From: Neocallimastix lanati (nom. inval.)
Taxonomy: Eukaryota > Neocallimastigomycota > Neocallimastigomycetes > Neocallimastigales > Neocallimastigaceae
NCBI GenBank assembly: GCA_016946835.1
Contig: JACVTC010000026.1
Location: 1 to 64,000, forward strand
Length of the DNA stretch: 64,000 nucleotides
Reading direction: 5' to 3'
The notes beneath the pieces are model-generated. The model saw only the letters and a list, made by a program, of their open reading frames with translations. It had not been told where the DNA came from and ran no database searches. Made by a program: the position numbers and the translations under genes. Shown in pieces: positions 35,849 to 47,618 of this stretch (position 1 is its first letter; each line of letters opens with the position of its first letter).

Positions 35849-35865
35849 GATTAAGAGTCTCATTC
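35849..35865 (+). promoter_or_regulatory. Primer site of H: tRNA-Lys(CUU) anticodon arm
   Basis: GATTAAGAGTCTCATTC abuts the LTR. All but the last base complements the anticodon stem-loop of animal-type tRNA-Lys(CUU) (ATGAGACTCTTAATC), not a tRNA 3' end. Internal (half-tRNA) priming is known for copia-type elements. Confidence 0.7.
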
Positions 35866-35975
35866 GACTCTATGAGACAACTCGAATATATAAATCCTTA
35901 AGGAGATATTAAATTTATTTATTTTAAAATAAACTATAATTTTATTAAAAATTGTTAAAACATTTAATTCTTAAG

Positions 35976-38900
35976 ATGGGAGGAAAATCTAAAAAAGGTT
36001 TCATAAAGGAAAATAGTTCCCAATCATCACAGAATACTGAAGATGAAATAAATGAAACAAATCAAGATTACGAAGAAAGTACATCTTCTATCCCTAAGGT
36101 CAGTACAGTGCAAAATAATAATACCAGTAATACTGTAATAATTGATATGACCAAGAAATCCGTGTTTAACTATACAAATTTTGGTCTCACTACTGAAAAC
36201 TTTCCAAGGTGGTTTAAAGTTTTAAAAAGACATTTAACAGCTTTAAAGTTAATCCAATATATTAATGTCAAAATTGATCCTAATAATATGGAAGAAATCT
36301 AAAATGAAGAAGACAACACAACTCAATCTATTATTGAAAACAGTTTGGACGATACAACAAGTAAATTTATCATTGACTGTCAAACAGCTTATGAAATGAT
36401 AGAAGAACTGAAAAGTAGATTTGACCAGTCAGGCCCATCAAAATTATATAAAATCGAATATAAAATTAAAACATTAAAAATAGAAAATAATAATTATAAA
36501 TTATATTTGAATAATTTAAATACACTCTTCGAATCACACAAAAGGGAAGCTAATACACTGGGCAAGTCAACGTTAGATGAAGAAACCAAAATATTATTCG
36601 CCGCTGATGAACTTGTCAAAATTGGAATCCATCCAATAAATTTAATCCAATTTAAAACCTTTAGTGACTTGAAGAATTCAATTATTACCATGGAAGTATT
36701 TATTAAAAAATGTAAAGAAATCAAAAGAATTGAAGAAAATCCAAATATAAAGAACCAGGTGAATGCCGTCAGTAAAACCAATATAAATAAACCAAATAAT
36801 AAAAATTATGAAATTAAAAATAAAGAAAATTATTGCTATATATGTCAAAAAGATGGACATACTACCGACACATGTTTCTTTAATGTTAAAAGAAAGAATA
36901 AAAATAGAAACAATCCAAGAAAAAATGATATCAGAAAGCAAAAAGGTAGGAAGAATACAAAATTTCATAGCAATAACATTAAAAATGAATCAGATTCAAC
37001 TGATAGTGAAGATAGTGAAGAAGAAAATATAAACATCGAATTCTCCGGTAATATTACGGTAAATAATATTACACAATCTACCAAAGAAAATGACGAAACT
37101 GAATGGATAATTGATTCAGGATGTCCTATAAATTTAACAAATGATATTAGAAAATTAAAAAATACTAAAAATATAAAAAATAAATCAATCACATATCCTA
37201 ATGGTAAATCCGAAAAAATTAAAAAAGTTGGAAAATATATTGGAACCTTTGACAACAACTCTTTAGAACTATCAAAGGTATATTATGCTGACAATATTAA
37301 AAATAATTTGTTATCTACCCATTGTTTGGTTCTAAAAGGTTACACTCTCATAATGGATTATGACGTTATCAAAAATAAAGATCGTCTACAAATTTATAAA
37401 AACAATAAACTGATTTCAACGCTACATGCAAATGATGACTTCCTATTTACACTAAATACACATAATATAAATAATTATAATTTAATTAACAACACAAATG
37501 TAATAAATTTTGACTACGATTTATGGCATGCTAGATTAGGACACTTTAATAATAATAAAAATATTCAAGACTTTGTTTTAAAACATACAAATTTACATAA
37601 TAAAAAGGATTGTTCTCAATGCCATATTAGTAAAATGAAGAAAAAACCTTTCTACTCATCTTTTAATAAATCAACACATCCATTACAACTTATTCATTCA
37701 GATGTTGTTGGAAAATTTATCACATCATACAACGGTTACAATTATTATGTCGCATTCTTAGATGACTTCTCAAGAAAATGCTGGATTTATTTATTAAAGA
37801 ATAAATACGATGTATGTAACGCGCTTATTCACTTCCATAAACTAATGAAAAATACCACTAGTTATAACATAGTTACTCTCAAAACCGATAATGGAAGAGA
37901 ATACGATAACGCTAATTTAATAAAATACCTTGCGGATAATGGTATTGAATTTATTCATTCTTTACCTAATTGCCCTCAGCAAAATGGTCGTGCATAACGT
38001 CTTAACCAAACCTTAGATAACTGTGTTAAAACACTCTTATCTTCTGCGAAACTACCTATTAACTTTTGGGATTCAGCAATTTTATGTGCTTGTCGTCTCT
38101 ATAATCTTAATCCTCATCAAGGCAATAACTCTCTTATTCCTGATGAAGTTTTCTTCAACAAGCTTGTTGATATATCCCATTTAAAAGTTTTTGGTTGCAG
38201 AGTTTATTTTTATAATAATCATAAGAAAAATAAATTAGATAATAATACTAAACCAGGTATCTTTCTTGGTTATGCTTCTGACTCTACAGGTTATAAATTC
38301 CTTGATATAACTACTAATTCTATTATATCTGCAAGAGATGTATATTTTATGGAAAATATTCCTGGATCTATTGAAACTACTTTCTTATCAAATGATTCCG
38401 TTGATTCTCTTTTTGATTTTGATAATTCACAAATATAGGGGGAACATTCAGATAATAATTCACAATTTATGAATAATCAAAATTTAAATAATAACTTAAA
38501 CAATAATAATTCAAATACCAAGAATATTAATATGAATAATTCAAATAATAATAATTTTGAAACTACTGACAATAATAACAACAATACCGATACCACAGAT
38601 AATAATAATAACAATATTACAAATAAACAAAACACTATTGAAAATAATAAAAATAATAACAATACTAAAACTACAATTAACACCAAGGATAATAATAAAA
38701 ATTATTTAAATAATAATAACAATAGTGAAACAAATTCTAACAATAGTGAAACAAATTCTAATAACAATAAAAGAAAATTCATTAATGAAAATGATAATGA
38801 AAAAAATAATAATGATGACGTTATAAAAGAAAATAGTACAAATCCAAAAAAGAAAAACAAAGTTTTAAATATCAAATTTAATAATCCATCAAATTATGAG

Positions 38901-40385
38901 GAAGCAATTAACTCAAAAGATTCAAAACAATGGAAACAAGCCATAAATAAAGAACTAAATAACATGTATAATCAAAGAGTTATAGAAATAATTAACAGTA
39001 TTCCTCGTAACGCAACATTAATTGATGGAAGATGGATATTCACTATAAAAGATGATGGAACAAAAAAGGCAAGATGGGTAGCCAAAGGTTTCAAACAAAG
39101 AGAAGGAATAGACTATAACAACACATACTCTCCAACAGTGCAAGCCGATACTCTTAGAATAACTATTGCAATAGCTGCAAGATATAATTGGGAGTTAAAA
39201 CAATTATATATAAAAGCAGCTTACCTGAATGCTAAATTAAAAGAAAAAATCTACATGAAAATTCCAAAAGGAGATAAAAATTATAACAAAGGTAAGTATT
39301 GGTTACTAAAAAAAGCTCTATATGGCTTAAAACAAGCTGGTAGAGAGTGGAATAATGAAATATCCAAATTCTTAATAAGTATAGGACTTAAACAAATTAA
39401 TACTGATAAGTTGTATATTTACTAAATATAAAAATAATAAATTATCATTAGTATTAAGTCTATATGTTGATGATATTTTACTTACAGGAACTGAAGAAGA
39501 AATAAAATATGTATCAAACAATCTTCAAACTAAATATCAAATTTCAAAATATACAAATGCTGATAAAATAATTGGAATAAACATTTTCAAGACAGATCAA
39601 GGATACAAAATTAATCAAACAGATTACATAGAAAAATTAATTGAAAAATATAATATGAAGAAAACAAAACCAATCAAATATCCTAGTAGAAAAATTACTA
39701 AAGAAGAAAGAGAAAATTCTCCAGAAATTGACAAAACAATCTATAAATCAATCATAGGAGAATTATTATTTATATCTACTAAAACAAGACCAGATATAGC
39801 TTTTGCTGTTAATCAAGCAGCAAGACATTCAGAATATCCAAAAGAAGTAGATTTAAAATCAGCTCATATGATTTTACAATATTTAAATTCAACAAAAGAA
39901 AAATCAATTCATTATAAAAGAGACAAAAATATATCTGTTTATTGTGATGCAGATTTTGCTGAAGATGAAGAAACGAGAAAATCAACAACAGGATATATAT
40001 TTCTTAATGAGATAGTCCTATTTCTTGGAAATCACAATTACAAAAATGTGTAACTTTATCAACAGCGGAAGCGGAATTTGTCAGCCTAACTGAATATACT
40101 AAGCATGGTATGTGGTTACAAAAATTATTGGGTGAAATATTTAATAACAACTTTACTCTAAAAATAAATATTAATAATAAATCATGCAAATTCATTGCAG
40201 AAGATGAAAATTCTAATGCAAGATGTAAACATATGGATATAAAATATAAATATGTTAATGAAAAAATAAATGAAGGAAAAGTATCATTAAAATATGTTGA
40301 TACAGAAAATATGGTTGCAGACTCATTAACTAAAAATATTTCAGGTCCAAAAATGAAAATTTTCACTGATTTTATTTTTGATTAA
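35976..40385 (+). pseudogene. gag-pol: Gag-Pol region of copia element H, broken
   Basis: Parts in order: a Gag start MGGKSKKGF, a Gag body with the FPRWFKVLKRHL motif, zinc knuckle CYICQKDGHTTDTC (~36835), protease WIIDSGCPINLT (~37105), integrase zinc domain (HARLGHF...CSQCHISK, ~37525-37630) and core (HSDVVGKF, KTDNGREY), an Asn-rich spacer (~38470-38830), RT (RWVAKGFKQREGIDY, YGLKQAGREW, YVDDILLTG) and RNase H (YCDADFAEDEETRKSTTGY, ending DSLTKNISGPK). About five breaks. Remains of a copia replication polyprotein. Confidence 0.9.
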
Positions 40386-40674
40386 AATAAAAAAAAAAAA
40401 AATTTATTAATACAAATATAATATAGAAAATAAAAAAAAAAAAAAAAAAAATTTATTTTTTTTTTTGTAAATATGTAATGCAAAATGTAGGGGGAATGTT
40501 AAATATTAGTAATGTTATATGAACATTATGCATAACATATCTAATATGCCACACAAGCCTCATTAATTATAACCTTATTTTGTATATAGTTATTTTATAG
40601 TTTAATTAAAAATTAAATTATTTTTTTTTTCTTGTTGATTTTATAATAATAAAAGATACATGTATTTTTCAAAA

Positions 40675-40709
<35 letters not shown>

Positions 40710-40789
40710 AAATATATAATAAATATATATTAAAACACTTGGTGTAATACTTGTTCGTGTTCTCTGAATCCACAACCTTGAACAATTAT

Positions 40790-41399
40790 AATTATAATAA
40801 TACATATTGAAATAAAATAAAATAAAATAATTATTATCAAAAAGATATAAATTTAATATTTAATAATTATTATTAAATATACAAATATGTTACTACACAT
40901 ATTTGTTTTATATCACTATGAAAAATTTATAATAATAATAAATGATATTCCACATTATTATTTATATAAAATATTATCTATTTATCCACTTAATTTATTA
41001 AAAAAATTATATAAAAAAATTAATACAAATAATATTAATTATTATAATTACTAGCTCTAATTTTTATTATAAATTTTTCCTAAGATATATTATTAAACTT
41101 CTAAAATTTTCTGTAAAATACTTTATATATATATAGAAATATAAAACTTTTTACATATTAAAAAATTTATTTATTTCATCTATATTTGATGAAACTCTTA
41201 ATTTTTTTAACAATTAATTATTCATTAAATTATATTAATGAATAAAAGTGGAGCATAGCCGTATAAAATACCTTATTATTATATACTTTTATATTGTTAT
41301 TCTTAATAATAATATGTGTATAGAGTAATTAAAATTATTTTATTTTCAAAACATTTATTATAAGGTCATCTATCATACTAATAGTTGATACTTTTAAAT

Positions 41400-41432
<33 letters not shown>

Positions 41433-42284
41433 CAATATATATATGATTAAATATGGAAATAATAAATTATTAAGTATTTTCCCTTGAAGATATTAATAGT
41501 TTATTTATTTTTTTCATTTATTTATATATATAATTATCTATTATATATTATTTACTTATCCATTTATTTAAAGAATGGCACTAAAGAAATTTTTTCAAAC
41601 TCTAATATAAAAATTTATCAATCTTAATTATCATATTATCAAAGCTAGAAAAATGTTGTTAGTATGTTTTATTAATGACTATATAACATTTTAATGATTA
41701 ATAGTTTAATAAAATTTAACCCCTATTATTAAAATACGACATCTTTGAATCATCTCTTATATAATTTTTTAAATAATGTAATTATTTATTTATTTATTTA
41801 TATAAATTGAAATATTCATTTATTATTTATTTATAGTTGAATTAAATAATGCATTATTAATGAATTAATAAATTTCTATTTTATATATTATATGTATATC
41901 TATTATTATTTTTATAATATTTATGTATATAATCATAGATATATCAATCCAAAACCTTAATATTCATATACTTTAAAGCAACTAACTATTCTATTATCTA
42001 TTTTGATTAATAGTAATATATATATATATATTCTTTAGAACTTTTATTATTATATATATAATGAATATTAGAGGAAATAATAAATCATTTAATGTCTTCC
42101 TTTGGAAACATAATGATTTATTTAAATCCCCAATTTATTTTATATATATATTTATTTAAATTAATATTTTTCATCCACTTATATATTTGGTGTTAGCAAA
42201 AAAATATTTTATACTTTTTTTTAAACTTTAATATTTTATTATTAATTTTTTGTATTTAACTATTAATTATTAATATTAATTATT
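40790..42284. other. AT-rich non-coding stretch
   Basis: No ORF of note. It holds AAAAT and AT runs, an imperfect inverted repeat CAAATATGT/ACATATTTG near 40890-40915, and a T run at about 41399-41432. The start may be the continuation of the LTR of G interrupted by H. Confidence 0.4.
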
Positions 42285-42482
42285 ATAGAAAATTAATGAT
42301 TGTTTATTCAAAAAAAAAAAGTTTTAATTATTATAAAAAATTAATGATAGAAATGATGTTTATCCAAAAAAGTTTTAATTGTTATAAAAAATTAATGATA
42401 GAAATGATGTTTATCCAAAAAAGTTTTAATTATTATAAAAAATTAATGATAGAAGTGATATTTATACATAAAAAGTTTTAAT
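42285..42482 (+). repeat. 51-bp tandem repeat, about 3.5 copies
   Basis: The unit contains GTTTTAATT, AAAAAATTAATGATAG and GATGTTTATCC. The period of 51 is divisible by three, so one frame (42296-42481) reads a 17-residue repeat SFNYYKKLMIEMMFIQK three times. No start context or neighbour supports expression. Confidence 0.75.
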
Positions 42483-43302
42483 TACTACTAGTAATTTTAA
42501 TTGATTTAAATAATTTCTTATATATTGATAAATAAATAACTAACTTTCTTATTTAAATATTTAACTAATTCAATACTTAAAATAAAAATATTTCAATAAT
42601 AACATTTAACAATTTATTTTATTTGTTTTTGATAATGAATAAAATAATAATGTTAATTAGGATTATATATTATTTTTAAATTTATTATTTTTATATATAA
42701 TTCAATATTATTATTCTGCTTGATAATAATACTTTTATATTAAAATAATTATTATTTTTATTATTTATTTTTCAATTAATTAAAAAATATTTTTAAAAAT
42801 TATTATTATTCAGAATATCTAGATAATCTTAATTTTATTATAAAAAAAATTATATTCAATACACTATATGAGGAATTTTATTTATTATTTGTTATCTCAT
42901 TGAGATTCAATTAATTTATTTAAATATTCAAATTATTTTTATATAATGTATTATTTAAATTATATTTATCTATCTATTTATTTAAATGGTTGTACAAAGA
43001 AAATTTTTAATTTATGTCAAAGAAACTATTTTCTTCTGATCTATCGTTTAGAAATGAATTTTCCTTTTTTTATTATTATTTTTATTTATACAAAAGATAA
43101 TCTTTTTTTAAACTTTAAATTTTTATTGTTTTCGAATATTTTTTTTATTTTATTTTATCATAAGATCAAAAAAAATTTTTATTCTTTTAAATAGTTAAAT
43201 TATATAATACTAAAATTTATTTTTTATTTCAAATTTTTTATTTTTTTTTTTTCATGTAATTTTTATTTACATAAACTCGTATGTTTAAATACTTTAATTA
43301 AA
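42483..43302. other. AT-rich non-coding stretch
   Basis: Nothing recognised; short ORFs here have only low-complexity F/I/Y/L content. Confidence 0.4.
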
Positions 43303-43697
43303 TAATAAATAAAAATAACATTAACAACCTAACTCGAGATTACTATTTAAAATTTGGTCGATATTTATATGAAAAAGGTATATCTATTGAAAGTTCAGAC
43401 ACTTACGCAAATCAACATAGATTAGAGTTTAAAATGGAAAGTAGTAATCTTATACTACGCGAAAATGATGTCTCATATTTAAATACAAACACTACATATT
43501 TCTCTACTAGTTCAAAGTTTAAAATATCAAAATTTAATCACCTTGAAGTTTTAACTAACGAAAATATGTTTGGACTTGCTGTAAAGACCGGCTTTTCTTA
43601 TGATGGGGAATTTTCTGAAATAAATTTTATGTATTATCCATACTTACCAGCCGTTGATGATATTAAACTAGACCCTGACGATAAATGTACTCTCTGG

Positions 43698-43733
<36 letters not shown>

Positions 43734-43790
43734 ATTAATATTAATATTAATATTATTATTATTAAAATTATTATTATTGTTGAAAAGTAA
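43303..43790 (+). pseudogene. Unknown coding fragment
   Basis: An open frame without an early ATG runs from about 43303; the first Met is at 43434. The readable part (NNLTRDYYLKFGRYLYEKG..., MESSNLILRENDVSYL..., GEFSEINFMYYPYLP...DPDDKCTLW) has balanced composition and a less AT-rich base content than its surroundings, which suggests true coding origin. After CTLW at about 43695 the frame runs into an ATT repeat coding Ile/Asn, so the C-terminus is lost or replaced. I recognise no family. It could be one exon of a host gene or a gene relic. Confidence 0.4.
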
Positions 43791-43989
43791 AAGGCTCGTT
43801 TATTTATATTTGTAGAAAATGAAATCTAATTTCGTCTATTTTATTAAAAGGAGTTATTGTTGAAGAGATTTATATTATAAAATATTTATAGTTATTTTAT
43901 TTAGGTTACACAAATATATTATTAGTCTTATACTTGAAAATATATCACAAAACTCCTTAATAATATATATATACAAAACTTCAATATTT

Positions 43990-44880
43990 ATATTTTAACA
44001 ATTATTATTATTATTACTTTTTTTGTTATTTTTATTATTTTTATTCTTATTATTATTTTTTATTATTACTATTATTATTTTTTATTATTACTATTATTAT
44101 TTTTATTATGCTTATTATTATTTTTTATTATTACTATTATTATTTTTATTATGATTATTATTATTTTATATTATTACTATTATTATTTTTTTTATGCTTA
44201 TTATTATTTTATATTATTACTATTATTATTTTTATTATGATTATTATTTTATATTATTACTATTATTATTTTTTTTATGCTTATTATTATTTTATATTAT
44301 TACTATTATTATTTTTATTATGATTATTATTATTTTATATTATTACTATTATTATTTTTATTATGATTATTATTTTATATTATTACTATTATTATTTTTA
44401 TTATCATTATTATTATTTTATATTATTACTATTATTATTTTTATTATGGTTATCGCTTTTATTTCAATTATTATTATTATTATTTTTTTATTATGGTTAT
44501 TATTTTTTGTATTTATTATAACTATTATTTTTATTATTACAATTATTATTTTTATTATTAATAATTTTTATTTTATTATTATTAATATTATTATTATTTT
44601 TTATTATTATTATTACTTTTTTTATTTTTTTATTATATTTATTATTACTTTTTTTTTATTATTTTTATTATTATTATTACTTTTTTTTATTATTTTTATT
44701 ATTATTATTACTTTTTTTTATTATTTTTATTATTATTATTACTTTTTTTTTTATTATTTTTATTATTATTATTACTTTTTTTTATTATTTTTATTATTAC
44801 TTTTTTTATTATATTTATTATTACTTTTTTTATTATATTTATTATTACTTTTTTTTTATTATTTTTATTATTATTAATAC

Positions 44881-44912
<32 letters not shown>

Positions 44913-45060
44913 TTTTTTTTATTTTTATTATTTTTTTTTATTATTATTTTTATTATTAATTATTTTTATTTTTATTATTACTTTTTTATTATTTTTATTA
45001 TTTTTATTATTTTTATTATTATTATTTTTATTATTATTATGATTATTAATATTACCTAGA
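43990..45060. repeat. 1-kb ATT/TTTTTATT low-complexity block
   Basis: Arrays built from TATTACTATTATTATTTTTA and TTATGATTATTATT units with a higher-order period of roughly 40-90 bp, then TTTTTTTATTATTTTTATTA units. Long ORFs inside it (44108-44877) encode only I, Y, F and L and are artefacts. Confidence 0.85.
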
Positions 45061-46479
45061 AAATCTACTATTTCTCCCGTATAGATAATAATTAATTCAT
45101 AGTTTATAATAGATAATCTATATATTAAGTGAATTGTTAATAAAACCTTTATCAAATAATTTCTGAACCATAAACTTTAACGACATTTTATATATTTCAA
45201 TTTAATATCTTATAATAAAACTAATGATATAATTATTATTTATCCAAATATATTTGATTATTTTATTCTATAAAAATTCCATGTTCATATAATAGCTATT
45301 TTAATGATATTTTTTTTTTATTTTTAGTTTATTTAATTAATACTGTAATTTTATTGCAACTCAACTATTAATCTTAAATATATTATTTACTATTTAATTG
45401 CTTAATATGTAAAAGAATGCTTTGATTTTAATTACTAAATATTTAAATTTTAAATAATTTACTAGAAATTACATTAGTTCCAATTTTAAATATCTTTTAT
45501 AAATCTAACCGAGAATTTAAATAAATGTATTCTCTTATAATTATACGACAATATATATATGTGATTTCTAATAATTTTATAATTGATAACTCTTATGTAA
45601 ATAAATTAAAATTTTAATTTAATCAATAAAACTAAGACGCATAAAAATAATAAATTACTTTAAACATCTATGTTAACTATTGCTTTAAGAAAAATTTATA
45701 ATATTATATTAAATTTTTTAAAACCAGAGTTTTATTAAGCGTTTGAACAAAATTAATAATAAAAATTAGTCTATTAAAAATTTCTTCATTATTAGCATTA
45801 TCAGTTATGGTAATAATTTCTATTCCATTATCGTGTAATACCAATCGTAAATAAATAAATAAAAAAAAAAAAAACTCAAAGATCATATTCTAATGATAAT
45901 ATTAATTCAAAAATTTTAGACGACATGATAATGGTATAAGGATCCTATCTACATTGAAAAGCGAAAACATTTGGAATCCAGTCCTATCAAAATATAAAAA
46001 AAAAATTGAAATAATAAAAATTTTAAATTGAAACCTGAGAAATATTAACCTACACATATTACTTAAAATGGTTTACTATTAAATTTAATAATACTTTAAT
46101 AATAACATTAATTTATTTCTAGTTTTATTTATTAAATAGAATAATGTAACATTTATAAATAAGAGTTCATTTTCTCAATTATGTTATTATAACTAATTAG
46201 AGTTTAAATAGAACAAATAAATTATAAATAGGGTGAGATAAATTGGATATAAATATACATGTATATTAATAAGCATATATAAAAAAGATAATTTTTATAT
46301 CCTATCTCTAACTAAAGAAATAAAGAAAAAAGCAAATATTAATATTTATGCAATATAATTACATTAAATATATAATAGAAATATTTATTTTAAAATAAGA
46401 TATATTTTTTTTTGAGATATATTACTATAGAAAGCTAAAATTTTATTATTAACCTAATGTAAATAACTATTTAAATAAT
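45061..46479. other. Non-coding stretch
   Basis: No supported gene. A 60-codon minus-strand frame (45704-45886, with RLVLHDNGIEIITITDNANNEEIF) has mixed composition but no context. Confidence 0.4.
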
Positions 46480-46925
46480 GGAAGGAGTTGTTGATTTTTT
46501 GATTGAAAATTAGAATAGAAATATTCATTTCATTTACTAATCTTTGAACGAATGGAATATCCAGTATATGACCCCTAAATTGCATTATCTTAGTTTAAAA
46601 AAGTCAATTTATCATTTGTATTGATAATAACTAATATATCTACATATACTGTTTAAATATTCTTATTCAAAATTGTTTTTATTATTATATCTACCATTAG
46701 AAATTTGACGAAGAAATAATTTCTTTTTTTTTAATGAAAACTAATAAAAATAGTATAAATAAATCTTAAAACTATTATTTCTTTTTCAATAAATACACAA
46801 TGTTTATCACTGCTATCTAAAATTTCATTAATAAATAAATTAAATAGAACAAGAGAATAAAGATACCCTTGACCAACTCTACTATAAATATCAAAGTTGT
46901 TTGAAACATTTATTAAAAAAAAATA
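46480..46925 (-). pseudogene. LINE reverse transcriptase relic
   Basis: Minus-strand translation at about 46900-46790 reads FDIYSRVGQGYLYSLVLFNL followed by FINEILDSSDK, which matches the non-LTR reverse transcriptase block RGVRQGDPLSPLLFNLFINDIL. Downstream (lower coordinates) the similarity decays, with several in-frame stops and no FADD motif in frame. Only this RT part is left; no endonuclease or tail was found. Old. Confidence 0.65.
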
Positions 46926-47618
46926 ATACTAAAAAAAAAAAAAAAAATAAATATAAATTATGTAAATACATATCTTTATAGATTAGTTCTTGAAAATAAA
47001 TATAAATCAAAAAAGAAAATTTAAAAATTTAATACAACTACAGAAATAAAATAATTTATTTCTAAAATATGAAAAATAAGTAGTGAAAAATAAGCCTTTT
47101 TAATCTCTAATAAGGCTATGTATTTAAATTTATTATTTAAGATAATAGATATAAATAAAATTAAACAGTAAAACGTAAACATGAAATAAAAATAAAAAAA
47201 AAATAAAAATAAAAAAATGTAAATATAAAATAAAGATAAATTTAATTAGAAAAAGGCATCTAAAATAATAAAAATTAAACTTATTAATTTAGTAATATAG
47301 ATTAACAAAATATTCATATAAAGTAAAATTTAAATATATAAAGATTAAATATATAAAGGAAATATATAAATAAGAAATTGTATATAAGCTGTACATATGA
47401 AATATAAAACAGTAGTTAAAAAAATAGTATATATTTAACTAGTATTAAATACAACTTTAAAATGATATTTAATAATTGTTAAATTATAAAGATTTAATAA
47501 ATAGAAATATTAATAATATTAAAAAATATAATATAATTAATATCTATATTATTTATTATAAAAGAAAAATTAAAATAAAATTAATTATATCATTAATTTA
47601 TTTTCTTTTTAATCCAAA
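46926..47618. other. Non-coding stretch
   Basis: A-rich and T-rich sequence downstream of the ankyrin gene. Nothing recognised. Confidence 0.4.

Larger units (their letters stand above)
35578..40784 (+). mobile_element. Ty1/copia element H, degraded
   Basis: LTRs 35578-35848 and 40497-40784 (TGTTAAATATTAG...TTGAACA). They differ mainly in the number of AAAT units plus a few bases, so it is fairly young. Target duplication ATTAT at 35573-35577 and 40785-40789. Integrase lies before reverse transcriptase, which defines Ty1/copia. A GGGGGA purine tract precedes the 3' LTR. The coding region has about five breaks. Confidence 0.93.

Noticed and set aside
44108-44877. Long frames encoding I/Y/F/L
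   Set aside because: Produced by the ATT/TTTTTATT microsatellite; no complexity and no start context.
45704-45886. 60-codon minus-strand frame with RLVLHDNGIEIITI
   Set aside because: Mixed composition is tempting, but it is short, isolated and matches nothing I know. Not called as a gene.
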